From Mycolicibacterium holsaticum DSM 44478 = JCM 12374 (GTDB lineage: Bacteria > Actinomycetota > Actinomycetes > Mycobacteriales > Mycobacteriaceae): a DNA stretch of 64,000 nucleotides. Positions 25,501-34,154 of this stretch are shown here, piece after piece. Below the pieces are notes generated by a model. The model did no database searches. It was given only the letters and a program-made list of their open reading frames with translations, and was not told the DNA's origin. Both the position numbers and the translations under genes were made by a program. How positions within the stretch are numbered: position 1 is the first letter of the stretch; every line of letters begins with the position of its first letter. Location: NCBI RefSeq assembly GCF_019645835.1, contig NZ_CP080998.1, positions 4,960,001-5,024,000 on the forward strand. The letters run 5' to 3'.

Positions 25501-28500
25501 AGAACCGCGGGGAAGGCCGGGAAGGCGACTCCGGTGCACAGGTCAAGCAGCACCGGATGGATCGGCTCACTACCGAGATGTTCGGCGAGCTCGTCGCCGA
25601 TCGCGACGTCGCCGACCGCCTCGCCGTCACCGGTCCACAGCGACTTGAGCGAGGTGGACCAGGTGGGGCCCCAGGTCAGCTCCATATCGGCGAAGGTGTC
25701 GAACAGCTGCTGTGGACGTGTCCGCTTCAACCGCTCGCATGCGGCCTCGATGGATTCGGTTGGCGCCGTGCCCGGCTCGTCGTCGACGGTGGTCACGATT
25801 CGTCCGTCGGCGTTCAACGACCACTCGGCGTCGCGCTCACCGTGCGGGCGGCTGTGTACCTGGAAGGTGGAGCCGCTGCCGTCCTCGAGGTGATGCAGAG
25901 TCAGCTGCACCTCTCGAGACGCTTTCTCGGGCAGGATGATCGGTTCGTAGAAAAAGACCTCACGCACCTGCGCCGGTGTCCCGACCGCGGCAAGCGCCAT
26001 CGCCGCGTACGTCGCGCCAGGAACGACAATCGTGCCGTAGATGACGTGATGCGACAGCCACGGCTGCGTCTTGACGGACCACAGGCCGGTGTGGACGGTG
26101 TCGCCAGAGGCCAGATCCTTTGCGCTACCGAGGATTCCCGAACCAAAAATGCCCTGACCATCGGTGGCGCGGATGTCGACGATCCGGGGCCAGAAACGAC
26201 GACGCTGGAACGGGTAGGTGGGCATTTCGACCCTGCGGCGTGGCTGATGGTGCAACGCAGCGAAATCCGGCCGATGCCCGGCGACGTAGATCGCGGCCAG
26301 CGCCTCTGCCATCTGACGCCGATCGTCGGTGCCTTTACGCAGGCAAGCGACAGCGCGCGGAGCTGCTGAGGAATCCGGCCAGGCCTGCACGGCGGCGCCG
26401 GTCAGAATCGGTTGCGGGCCGATCTCCATCAACACCGAGCAGCCCAGCGCAGCCGCCGTTTGCACGCTTTCGGCGAACTGCACCGGTTGACGGGAATGCC
26501 GCCGCCAGTATTGGGCATCCAGCGGGGTCTCGGCGGTGAGGACCGCGCCGGTGCGGTTGCACACCAGAGGCAGCGTCGGAACCGCGAAGTCGAAACCTTG
26601 TGCATACGATTCGAATTCGTCCAGCGCAGGCTCCAGCAACACCGAGTGGAAGGCATGGCTGGTGTCCAACCACTTACAGCGGATCCCCGCGCCCTCCAAC
26701 TTGGCGACAATCTGTTCCAGATTCGCAGCCGGACCCGACAGCACCGTGTTGGGGCCGTTGTAGGCAGCCACCGAAACCTGGGGGAGCCCCTCGGCAGCCC
26801 GCTCCACCTGTTCGGCGGCGGCGAAGACCGCCACCATCCGGCCGCCCTCGGGCAGTTCACCGAAGAGTCGGCCGCGCTCGGCCATCAACCGCGCCCCGTC
26901 CTCGAGGCTGAACACGCCGGCCACACACGCGGCCGCGTACTGGCCCACGCTGTGCCCGAGAACCACGTCGGGCTCGATGCCCCAGGACTGCCACAACCGG
27001 GCCAGCCCCATTTCGACGGCGAACAGCGCCGGCTGAGCAAATGACGTGTGCCCCAACGCGTTCCCGGACTGGCCGTTGGAGCCGCTGTCAGTTTCGAACA
27101 GCACCTCCAGCAACGGGCGCGGGAGCATGCCTTCGACCGCCTCCGCGCATCGTGTCACCGTCTCGGCGAAAACTGGTTCGGTGTCGAACAGTTTCCGTGC
27201 CATTCCCGGGTACTGGCTGCCCTGTCCGGTGAACAACCACGCCGTCTTCGGGGGGTCACCGCATTGGCCGCGCACCGCACCGGGCTCCAGCCGGTTCTCC
27301 GCCAACCCGACCAGCAGTTCGCGCGCATTCTGGACCGAGTCCACGACCAGGGCGGCCCGGTGCTCGAAATGTGAACGTCCCGCCCCGGCCGTGAAGCTCA
27401 CATCAGCGATATCGACCTCTGGATGCGCGTCCAACCAGGAGCCATAACGCTGCGCCAACGCCACCAGCGCTTCCGACGACCGCGCCGACAGCGGCAGCAC
27501 GCTGATTGGTTTGTCGCCGTCGACTGGCTCCGTTACCGCACTGCTGTCGCGCGTGGAGCCTTCGGAGCGTTCATCTTCGGCAGCGACTTTCGGTGGTGAC
27601 TCCTCGATGAGCACGTGTGCATTCGTGCCGGAGAATCCGAACGAGCTTGTTCCGGCCCGGCGCGGTCTTCCGTTGGCCCGCCACGGAATCGCTTTGTCCA
27701 CCACCCGCACAGGCAGTGAGTCCCACGGGATATTGGGCGACGGGTTCTCAAAGTGCAGGTTCTGCGGCAACACCCCGTGCTGCAAGGACAATACGACCTT
27801 GATCAGACCGGCGATGCCCGCTGCCGATTCGAGGTGTCCGACATTCGTCTTGACCGATCCGATCAGCAGCGGGCGATCCGCGTCACGGCCCACGCCATAG
27901 GCTGCCGCGGCTGCCTGGACCTCGATCGGGTCACCCAGCGAGGTACCCGTGCCGTGGGCCTCGAGATAGTCGACGTCCCCGCCGACGAGACCCGCGCGGG
28001 CCAGCGTTGCGGCGATAAGCCGTTGCTGCGCACCGCCGTTGGGCACGGTCAAACCGCTGGAAGCACCGTCCTGGTTGACCGCGCTGCCCCGGATGACCGC
28101 GCAGATCGGATCGCCGTCGCGCTCCGCATCGCTGAGCCTCTTGAGCACCAGGACACCGCAGCCTTCACTGCGCGCATAACCGTTTGCGGCGGCGTCGAAG
28201 GTCTTGCATCGGCCGTCGGCGGCAAGCATTCGCGCGCGTGAAGTGGCAACGATGGATGCCGGACTGACCAAAACGTTCACTCCACCGGCCAGCGCCATAT
28301 CGCAGTCACCGGAATGCAGAGCCTGGCAGGCTTGATGGACGGCCACCAGCGACGCGCTGCACGCGGTGTCCACTGCCATCGCGGGACCCTCGAGACCGAG
28401 GGCGAACGCTACCCGGCCGGCGATGACGTTGAGTGCGTTGCCGGTGATGTAGTGGGCTTCGATGGTCTCGACCGCGTTGGTACCCAACAGCTGCGAATAC

Positions 28501-31500
28501 TCGTTGGCGGCAACCCCCACGAACACGCCGGTTAGGCTGCCGCGCAATGAAGACGGTGCGTACCCGGCTCTTTCCAACGCCTCCCACCCGATCTCGAGCA
28601 TCAAGCGCTGTTGCGGGTCCATCCACACGGCCTCACGCGGCGAGATACCGAAGAACTCCGGATCGAATCCGTCGACGCTGTCCAGGTATCCGCCGTAGCG
28701 GGTATAGATCTTGCCCGGCGCTTCGGGATCCGGGTCGTAGTACTCGTCGACATCGAAGCGGTCGTCGGGGATCTCCCGGATCGCATCGATCCCGCCCGAC
28801 AACAAATCCCAATACGCTTCGGGATCGGGCGCGCCCGGGAAGCGGCAGGCGACCGCCACGATTGCGATCGGCTCATCACTGCGCGTCGTCACTACCGGGG
28901 CCGGTTGGACCGGCGCCGGCACGGTGGGCGCCGGGGTGCCGATGTTGAGAACGTCGCTGAGCAAGAAATCGGCGACGTCGACCAGGCGCGGGTAGTCCAT
29001 CGCGAGGGTCGAGGGCAACTCCTTGCCCACCGCCCGTTGGACCCGGTGCCGAAGTTCGACGGCCATCAGCGAATCCATGCCGACATCGAAGAAGCCTGCC
29101 TCATCGCGGATTTCGGACGCGTCGATGCGGGTCACTTCCGCGACGACGTCGCGCAGGTAGTCCACGACCAGTTTCTTTCGCTGTTGCGCCGGAGCGAGGG
29201 TGACCCGCTCGACCAGCTGGGTGCTGGCAGCCCCCGATGCCGTGGGAGCCGCCTCAGGCACCTCCCGCTGCAACTGCGCGAAGAAGGACCGCTTGCCTGC
29301 TATCTGGTAGAGCGGCAGGAATGCGGCCCAATCGATGCGGGCCACCACACCGTGGGACGCGCCCTTACCCGGGGAAGCCATCAGCTCGGCCATCCCGGCC
29401 AATGCGTCGGCGGGCGACAACGGCCGGACCCCACGCTTGTCCAGTTCAGCGCGCGCGGCCTCGTCGGCCATCCCCGCGTTCAGCCACGGACCGAAATTGA
29501 CACTGATCCCGGGAACGCCGTGCTCACGCTGCCGCCACGCCAATCCGTCGAGGAAGGAGTTGGCCGCGCTGTACGCGGTCTGACCGCCGGCACCCCAAAC
29601 CCCGGCGATCGAAGACGTGCTGACGAAGAAATCCAGCGGCAGGTCCGCTGTGGCTTCACTCAGATTCCAGGCACCCCAGACCTTCCCGGCGAACACCCGG
29701 CCGATTTCCTCGTCATCGAGGTCTGGCAAGGGGGTCGTGCTGATCTCTCCGGCGGCGTGCACGATACCGGCCAGCGGTGGCATCTCGGCCCGCACGGTGG
29801 GCAGTACCCGAGCGACGTCGTGCGGGTTGGCGACATCGGCCCTGATCACCCGGACATCGCAGCCGGAGTGCTCACGTATCGCATCGATGCGCTGTTGTGC
29901 GGCATCGCTGGGCGCGCGACGGCTGGTGAGCACCAGGTGCCTGGCACCGTGCGCTGCCAGGTACCCGGCGACCTCCAGTCCGATGGCGCCGAGCCCGCCG
30001 GTTATCAGATATGTGGCATTCTCGCGAAGTTCGACCGGTGTTGCGTTCGGCTGCCCCGCGCGTCGCGTCAGCCGGGCTACGTAAACCGCCTGGTCGCGAA
30101 GCGCGATCTGGTCTTCACCGGCCGGCGCTACCAGCAGCTGGTCGATGAGCCGCGACCAAGTCGCCTCGTCCAAGGCTCCGGTCGCGGACAGATCCGCCAG
30201 GCCGCCCCACAGCCGCGGCTGTTCCAGCGATGCGGCGCGACCGAACCCCCACAGGGCCGACTGTGCCGGTGACACCGTGTCGGTACTGGTAATTCGTTGT
30301 GCACCACGAGTCACCAGCCAGATGGGTACCCGGAGTTCAGCTGCGGCCGCCGCGCAGAACAGTCGCCGCGTTCCGCTCAACACTTGGTGTTGCATCCGCA
30401 ACAACGACTGCGTCGACGGCGCAGGATCCGAATCGAGGGCGCACAGATTGATGATGCGAGTCGTCGGTTCGTCGGCTACCGCGGCGCGCAAGGTGGCCGA
30501 GAGCCGTTCCTCGTCTGTATCAGACAGGGGTACCCCGAAGATCCGGTGCCGGTGCCCACGTGCGGTCAGCGCGTCGACCAGCGGTTGCGCTGCGGTGGCG
30601 TCGTCGCATATCAGGAACCAGGAGGAACCTTCACCGCTTTGCGGACGTGCCGCTGTGGCAGCGGACTTCTCCCAGCGAATCTCATAGCGGGTGTCTGTGA
30701 TCGACAGTGCATTGCGCTGTTGGTTATGTTGCGCGGCAAGCTGTTTGAGCAGATTGACCGCCTGCTGTTTGTCGCCGTCACCATCGAAGAGCGCGGCGAG
30801 TTCGTCGATCCGGCCGTCCTCGAGAAGTTGGATGGTTTCGGTGCGCGCGGCTTGCGCCCCTTCGACCGTCTGACTGGGCAGGTCGCGCTGCTCACGGAAC
30901 CAGTACTGACGATGCTGGAACGGATAGGTCGGCAGGTCGAGCGTGCCCGCCGGCCCGATCAGGGCAGCAAAGTCGGGCCGGTGACCGGCGATGTATGCGT
31001 TGGCGACGGCCTCGGTGATCTGCCGGTGGTCGGCGATGTTTCGGCGCAGCGATGCGATCGCCCGCGGGGCGGTTGCCGGGTCAGGCCAGGCGCGCATGGC
31101 TGCGGCGGTGAGCACCGGCTGCGGGCCGATTTCCAGCAGCACCGAGCAATGAAGGTCGGCCAGTGTGCGCACGCTCTTGGCGAACTCGACCGGCTGCCGT
31201 GCGTGTCGACGCCAGTAGGCGCCATCGAGTTTCGCTTTGCGACCCAATGCGGCACCGGTACGGTTGCACACCAGTGTCTTTCGGGGCGCACCGAACTCGA
31301 AGCGGTTCGCGTACGCCTCGAACTCGTCGAGAACGGGATCCAGCAGCGCCGAGTGAAACGCGTGGCTGGTGTCGAGCCAGTCGCAGCGCACACCGTCGGC
31401 CTCCAGCCTGGCCACCGCCGACTCCAGATCCTGTGCGGGGCCCGACAGCACGGTGTTGGCGCCGTTGTAGGCGGCCACCGACAAACCGGGAAACTCGTCG

Positions 31501-33578
31501 GTCAGGCTTTCGACCCGTTCGGCGGCCGCGAAGACCGCGACCATCCGGCCACCAGCAGGCAGACTGCCGAACAGGCGGCCACGCTCGGCCATCAGCAGCA
31601 TGCCGTCCTCGAGGCTGAACACGCCCGCAACGCAGGCCGCCGTGTACTGGCCGACACTGTGGCCGATCACCACGTCGGGCTCGAAGCCCCACGACTGCCA
31701 GAGCCGGGCCAGGCCCATCTCCACCGCGAACAACGCCGGTTGGGCATAGCTCGTCTGCCGCAAGGTCTCGGCGGCATCTGGAGCATCCACGTCGAAGATG
31801 ACATCCAGCAACGGCTTTTCGAGGACATCGGCGACGGCGGCCGCACACCGCGTCATGGTTTCGGCGAACACCGGTTCGGTCTCGAACAGTTCCCGGGCCA
31901 TGCCGGCGTACTGGCTGCCTTGCCCGGTGAACAACCACGCTGTCTTCGGCCGGTCTCCACATTCACCGCGCAACAGACCTGGCGCCGGGCGATCTTCGGC
32001 GAGCCCACGAAGCACCTCACGCGCGGACTCCGTCGAGTTCACCACCAACGCGGCCCGGTACTCGAAGTGTGATCGCGCGACACCGGCGGTAAAGCACACA
32101 TCGGCCAGTGCTGCGTCCGGGTGGGCAGCCAGCCAGCCGTCGTATCGCTGCGCGAGCTGTACCAGCGCATCGGGGCTGCGCGCCGACAGCGGTAGCACGC
32201 TGAAGCGTCTGTCGTCGGACGGCGCCTGCGGCTCCGCCGCGGACGGCTCGACCGCAGCGGGCGCTTCTTCGAGAATGATGTGCGAGTTCGTCCCGGAGAA
32301 TCCGAACGAGCTGACCCCGGCGATACGGGGACGTGCGCCGCGCGGCCAGGGACGGCCCTCGTCCACAACGCGCACCGCAAGCCGGTCCCAGGGGATGTGC
32401 GGAGACGGGTTCTGGAAGTGCAGGTGCTTCGGCAATTCCTCGTGCTCGAGCGCCAGGATCACCTTGATCAGACCGGCGATCCCGGCGGCAGCCTCCAGAT
32501 GCCCGATGTTCGTTTTCACCGACCCGATCAGCAGTGGCCGGTCGGCGTCGCGCCCGTCGCCGAGCACCGCGCCGGCGGCTTGGACCTCGATCGGGTCGCC
32601 CAGGGAGGTCCCGGTGCCGTGCGCCTCCAGATATCCGACGTCGCAGGCAGCGACCCCGGCGCGGGCCAGGGCTTCGCTGATGACCCGTTGCTGCGCGACG
32701 CCGTTGGGAACCGTCAAACCGCCCGATGCGCCGTCCTGGTTCACCGCGCTGCCCCGGATCACGGCCCGGATCCGGTCACCGTCGCGCAGGGCGTCATCGA
32801 GGCGTTTCACGACGATGACACCGCACCCCTCGCCGCGCACATAGCCATCTGCTGACGCGTCGAAGGTCTTGCATTTGCCGTCCGGGGCCAGCATCTTCGC
32901 CCGGGCGAACGACATCACGCTCTTGGGGCTGAGCAGAACGTTCACGCCACCGGCGAGCGCGACGTCGCATTCCCCGAAGCGCAACGCCTGGCATGCCTGG
33001 TGAACTGCCACCAGCGAAGAGCTGCACGCCGTGTCGACCGTGATCGCCGGGCCCTGCAGCCCCATCGCGTAGCTGATCCGGCCTGCGCCCGCGGCCGCCG
33101 ACGAGCCGATCGCCTGATACGAGTCGATGTCGGCGTCCGGAACCGCCTCGGCTATCAGCTGCAGGTAGTCGTGGGTTCCCAACCCCATGAACACCCCGGT
33201 CTTGGTGTTCGCCAACGACGACGGTGCAGTTCCTGAGTGCTCCACCGCCTGCCAGGCCGTCTCCAGCAACAGCCGATGCTGGGGATCGATCAGCATCGCC
33301 TCCCGCTTCGACAGCCCGAAGAACGGCGCGTCAAACCCGGTTGGGTCGTCGATGAAGCCTGCGCGACGCGTGACGATCTTTCCGCGCGCATCAGGATCAG
33401 GGTCGTAGAACTCCTCGACATCCCACCGGTCCGCGGGCACCTCCGATACGGCATCCCGCCCGTCGCGCAGCACCTCCCAAAACTCGTCTGCGTCGGCAGC
33501 GCCCGGCACGCGCACCGCGTAGCCGACTACCGCGAAGGCCTCGTGGGGTGGCAGCACCGGTTTTCCGAGGTCGGTCAT
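22524..33578 (-). CDS. Bimodular type I polyketide synthase (KS-AT-KR-ACP-KS-AT-DH-ER-KR-ACP)
   Basis: A 3,684-residue PKS. Module 1: KS (about 15-440, DTACSSSL), AT (545-850, GHSVGQ with HAFH), KR (1185-1370, GGLGAIG and catalytic Tyr in AYSAANS), ACP (near 1500, GMDSLMAVE). Module 2: KS (1565-1990, DTACSASL), AT (2110-2420, GHSVGQ, HAFH), DH (2460-2740, HHVIYGTIVVPG), ER (2965-3280, GGVGLAAIQ), KR (3310-3500, GGVGALG, LDD, ANYVTANA), ACP (near 3620, GTDSLMAVE). HAFH in both ATs indicates malonyl-CoA. Used once, it would give a hydroxyl from module 1 and full reduction in module 2, i.e. a 5-hydroxyacyl chain. There is no loading or thioesterase domain, so starter input and hand-over to the NRPS1 C domain are expected in trans. 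Same domain order as I recall for the PKS of the M. smegmatis GPL locus. Confidence 0.95.
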   Translation of the reverse strand: MTDLGKPVLPPHEAFAVVGYAVRVPGAADADEFWEVLRDGRDAVSEVPADRWDVEEFYDPDPDARGKIVTRRAGFIDDPTGFDAPFFGLSKREAMLIDPQHRLLLETAWQAVEHSGTAPSSLANTKTGVFMGLGTHDYLQLIAEAVPDADIDSYQAIGSSAAAGAGRISYAMGLQGPAITVDTACSSSLVAVHQACQALRFGECDVALAGGVNVLLSPKSVMSFARAKMLAPDGKCKTFDASADGYVRGEGCGVIVVKRLDDALRDGDRIRAVIRGSAVNQDGASGGLTVPNGVAQQRVISEALARAGVAACDVGYLEAHGTGTSLGDPIEVQAAGAVLGDGRDADRPLLIGSVKTNIGHLEAAAGIAGLIKVILALEHEELPKHLHFQNPSPHIPWDRLAVRVVDEGRPWPRGARPRIAGVSSFGFSGTNSHIILEEAPAAVEPSAAEPQAPSDDRRFSVLPLSARSPDALVQLAQRYDGWLAAHPDAALADVCFTAGVARSHFEYRAALVVNSTESAREVLRGLAEDRPAPGLLRGECGDRPKTAWLFTGQGSQYAGMARELFETEPVFAETMTRCAAAVADVLEKPLLDVIFDVDAPDAAETLRQTSYAQPALFAVEMGLARLWQSWGFEPDVVIGHSVGQYTAACVAGVFSLEDGMLLMAERGRLFGSLPAGGRMVAVFAAAERVESLTDEFPGLSVAAYNGANTVLSGPAQDLESAVARLEADGVRCDWLDTSHAFHSALLDPVLDEFEAYANRFEFGAPRKTLVCNRTGAALGRKAKLDGAYWRRHARQPVEFAKSVRTLADLHCSVLLEIGPQPVLTAAAMRAWPDPATAPRAIASLRRNIADHRQITEAVANAYIAGHRPDFAALIGPAGTLDLPTYPFQHRQYWFREQRDLPSQTVEGAQAARTETIQLLEDGRIDELAALFDGDGDKQQAVNLLKQLAAQHNQQRNALSITDTRYEIRWEKSAATAARPQSGEGSSWFLICDDATAAQPLVDALTARGHRHRIFGVPLSDTDEERLSATLRAAVADEPTTRIINLCALDSDPAPSTQSLLRMQHQVLSGTRRLFCAAAAAELRVPIWLVTRGAQRITSTDTVSPAQSALWGFGRAASLEQPRLWGGLADLSATGALDEATWSRLIDQLLVAPAGEDQIALRDQAVYVARLTRRAGQPNATPVELRENATYLITGGLGAIGLEVAGYLAAHGARHLVLTSRRAPSDAAQQRIDAIREHSGCDVRVIRADVANPHDVARVLPTVRAEMPPLAGIVHAAGEISTTPLPDLDDEEIGRVFAGKVWGAWNLSEATADLPLDFFVSTSSIAGVWGAGGQTAYSAANSFLDGLAWRQREHGVPGISVNFGPWLNAGMADEAARAELDKRGVRPLSPADALAGMAELMASPGKGASHGVVARIDWAAFLPLYQIAGKRSFFAQLQREVPEAAPTASGAASTQLVERVTLAPAQQRKKLVVDYLRDVVAEVTRIDASEIRDEAGFFDVGMDSLMAVELRHRVQRAVGKELPSTLAMDYPRLVDVADFLLSDVLNIGTPAPTVPAPVQPAPVVTTRSDEPIAIVAVACRFPGAPDPEAYWDLLSGGIDAIREIPDDRFDVDEYYDPDPEAPGKIYTRYGGYLDSVDGFDPEFFGISPREAVWMDPQQRLMLEIGWEALERAGYAPSSLRGSLTGVFVGVAANEYSQLLGTNAVETIEAHYITGNALNVIAGRVAFALGLEGPAMAVDTACSASLVAVHQACQALHSGDCDMALAGGVNVLVSPASIVATSRARMLAADGRCKTFDAAANGYARSEGCGVLVLKRLSDAERDGDPICAVIRGSAVNQDGASSGLTVPNGGAQQRLIAATLARAGLVGGDVDYLEAHGTGTSLGDPIEVQAAAAAYGVGRDADRPLLIGSVKTNVGHLESAAGIAGLIKVVLSLQHGVLPQNLHFENPSPNIPWDSLPVRVVDKAIPWRANGRPRRAGTSSFGFSGTNAHVLIEESPPKVAAEDERSEGSTRDSSAVTEPVDGDKPISVLPLSARSSEALVALAQRYGSWLDAHPEVDIADVSFTAGAGRSHFEHRAALVVDSVQNARELLVGLAENRLEPGAVRGQCGDPPKTAWLFTGQGSQYPGMARKLFDTEPVFAETVTRCAEAVEGMLPRPLLEVLFETDSGSNGQSGNALGHTSFAQPALFAVEMGLARLWQSWGIEPDVVLGHSVGQYAAACVAGVFSLEDGARLMAERGRLFGELPEGGRMVAVFAAAEQVERAAEGLPQVSVAAYNGPNTVLSGPAANLEQIVAKLEGAGIRCKWLDTSHAFHSVLLEPALDEFESYAQGFDFAVPTLPLVCNRTGAVLTAETPLDAQYWRRHSRQPVQFAESVQTAAALGCSVLMEIGPQPILTGAAVQAWPDSSAAPRAVACLRKGTDDRRQMAEALAAIYVAGHRPDFAALHHQPRRRVEMPTYPFQRRRFWPRIVDIRATDGQGIFGSGILGSAKDLASGDTVHTGLWSVKTQPWLSHHVIYGTIVVPGATYAAMALAAVGTPAQVREVFFYEPIILPEKASREVQLTLHHLEDGSGSTFQVHSRPHGERDAEWSLNADGRIVTTVDDEPGTAPTESIEAACERLKRTRPQQLFDTFADMELTWGPTWSTSLKSLWTGDGEAVGDVAIGDELAEHLGSEPIHPVLLDLCTGVAFPAFPAVLAATEDSGPMADLFLPLRYGRVVLREKMPNRFYCRARWQSGSAESETQVFDLDFVDRSGRLLGEIRDFAVKRAPREALLRGLGGDTTRTLYTVGWQEMPPPAETDTADKSDGTWLIAGFDELSTRLPDSVSLDRTSLSDPEFWRRPFVQAAERGAPISGIVWRSAGQPGADESAAEFAERLESEIDQLLTVVRTLQSQEDVKLTGGLWIVTERAVATESGEAVDPAQSALWGLGRTIMTEQPALRCKLVDYDTLDDVVRSLPGLLGTSVDEPELALRQGKYLVPRMLPWARGGPLAVPRATDYTLEPTERGAIDNLRLIEIDVPPPPAGQVQIRVEAAGLNFRDVLNVLGLYPGDPGRIGGDLAGIVTEVGAGVSGFEVGQRVFGFMQGGFATRVNIPAQFLSPLPTGVSAVGAATIPAGALTTRLAFDWAKVGPGDRVLIHAASGGVGLAAIQLAQQAGATVFATASTYKRATLREMGVEYVYDSRTTDFADQILADTGGSGVDVVLNSLTNEGFIEATVRATAQGGRFAEIAKRDIWTPEQMAAVRPDIDYEIIALDATIEQEPERVGNLLAELADSMGSGALAPLAAEVYPLTEAKTAFRRMQQARHIGKIVLQMPKPLQPREDRSYLITGGVGALGLYTAAHLAQLGAGDIVLSSRRAPDADAQRAIADLTERYRCRIHTFAADVGDESQVVALLERIRAELPPLAGVIHGAGVLDDALLTQQTVDRFRDVLAPKAYGARHLHRMTADDELEFFIVYSSAASVLGSPGQANYVTANALLDGLVADRRAQGLPATCVNWGPWAHGGMATSHAARANLSAQGLIPLEPAAALNALNETIAHGTGQVTVLKANWQRAAKGLGGSRPFILDHLLPSAVTATRGDSELLRQLHDVPEEERRSFLIEFLRYEVQKFLRLAQPPAATSRFLELGTDSLMAVEFSNRLLPQFGGVVTISATAVFDYPTIGLLAEYLAGQVPVPEEAEPVGAPKHDQ

Positions 33579-33667
33579 TTCCGACCACCGCCGGCGACGC
33601 TCGAGCTCCCGGGAGCCTCGGCGACGATCGTCGGTACCCGCTCCATCAAGTCTGCGATGGTTGTCAC
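33575..33667 (-). CDS. Possible 30-residue ORF coupled to the PKS start
   Basis: GTG at 33667 opens a 30-codon frame beginning VTTIADLMERVPTIVAEAPG and ending in a Gly/Ser-rich tail. Its TGA overlaps the PKS ATG as ATGA. An AGAGAGGAC stretch lies a suitable distance upstream as a ribosome-binding site, and the PKS ATG itself lacks a better one. The peptide has one short amphipathic helix and no recognised family. It may be a translational leader, a small docking peptide or a chance frame. Confidence 0.4.
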   Translation of the reverse strand: MTTIADLMERVPTIVAEAPGSSSVAGGGRK

Positions 33668-33953
33668 GGGGCTGTCCTCTCTACGGGGTTCTTCAAAAGG
33701 CTTCGGCGCCAGCCAGATCGCCTGGAGCCAAGGCGTGGAATTTCTGTTGACGTGTGGACGGGTTGAGCGATCGATACCGGTCACGGTGGCGGGTACGCGA
33801 TCTCCTCGGGGGCCGGTCTGGTCGCTCGCCTTACCGGCCGCTTCCAGAGGTGCCGCTGTGCAGGGGTCGGCTGAAGCCTGCTGTCATCAAGCTCCATCGG
33901 GTCCGCGAAGTCGAACGCTCTAGTTATCGAAAGCTCCGCTCATCGCCCCGGGG

Positions 33954-34021
33954 GTGTTGCTCTTCGTCCTTGACCGACACGAAGAAGTCGCATGTCCATC
34001 GTCAAATGGGTGGCTGATCAC
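33954..34021 (-). pseudogene. Decayed mbtH fragment (5' end only)
   Basis: Read on the minus strand from GTG at 34021, the first codons give V-I-S-H-P-F-D-D, matching the NPFDD start of MbtH. A one-base deletion relative to the intact mbtH (21298) then shifts the frame; past it the sequence reads FFVSVKDEEQH, the MbtH signature FFVLVNDEEQH. After the His the similarity is lost and a stop follows about 10 codons later. The upstream flank (34033-34124) also matches the intact mbtH upstream element, so this is a duplication remnant and not chance. It lies about 290 bp before the small ORF preceding the PKS. Confidence 0.75.
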
Positions 34022-34032
34022 CTGGACTCCCC

Positions 34033-34124
34033 CGATCAACTAATTGACGCTTCTGTAAGAATCTGTAAACAATACTTCGGGGCGTGGGCCCTGTCATGGG
34101 GTTTGCGCGAACGCTGTCGTCGCG
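34033..34124 (-). promoter_or_regulatory. Conserved element upstream of the mbtH fragment (copy 2)
   Basis: Second copy of the element at 21308-21402. The core AACTAATTGACGCTTCTG and AAGAATCTGTAAAC are the same with single-base changes, and the TTCT-NNN-AGAA inverted repeat is intact. The downstream CCCTGTCA box is present once (34089-34100); a degenerate second one (CTGTCGTCGCG) lies near 34113. Because the adjacent mbtH is dead while the element is well preserved, it may still drive transcription toward the PKS about 450 bp away, or it may simply be a recent remnant. Confidence 0.5.
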
Positions 34125-34154
34125 ATCTTTTCCGACGCCAGGCTTCGCTGCTGG

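Larger units (their letters stand above)
33668..34154. other. Intergenic region between gtf1 and the PKS operon
   Basis: 487 bp with no intact gene. It contains a decayed mbtH 5' end (33954-34021) and a copy of the mbtH upstream element (34033-34124). From 33670 to 33950 I see no recognisable coding remnant, although this is where the rest of the lost mbtH, and any gene behind it, would have been. Confidence 0.6.

Noticed and set aside
33187..33923. Plus-strand frames crossing the PKS start and the intergenic region
   Set aside because: They are antisense to the KS domain or lack any motif; the intergenic part is better explained by the mbtH remnant and the PKS upstream region.
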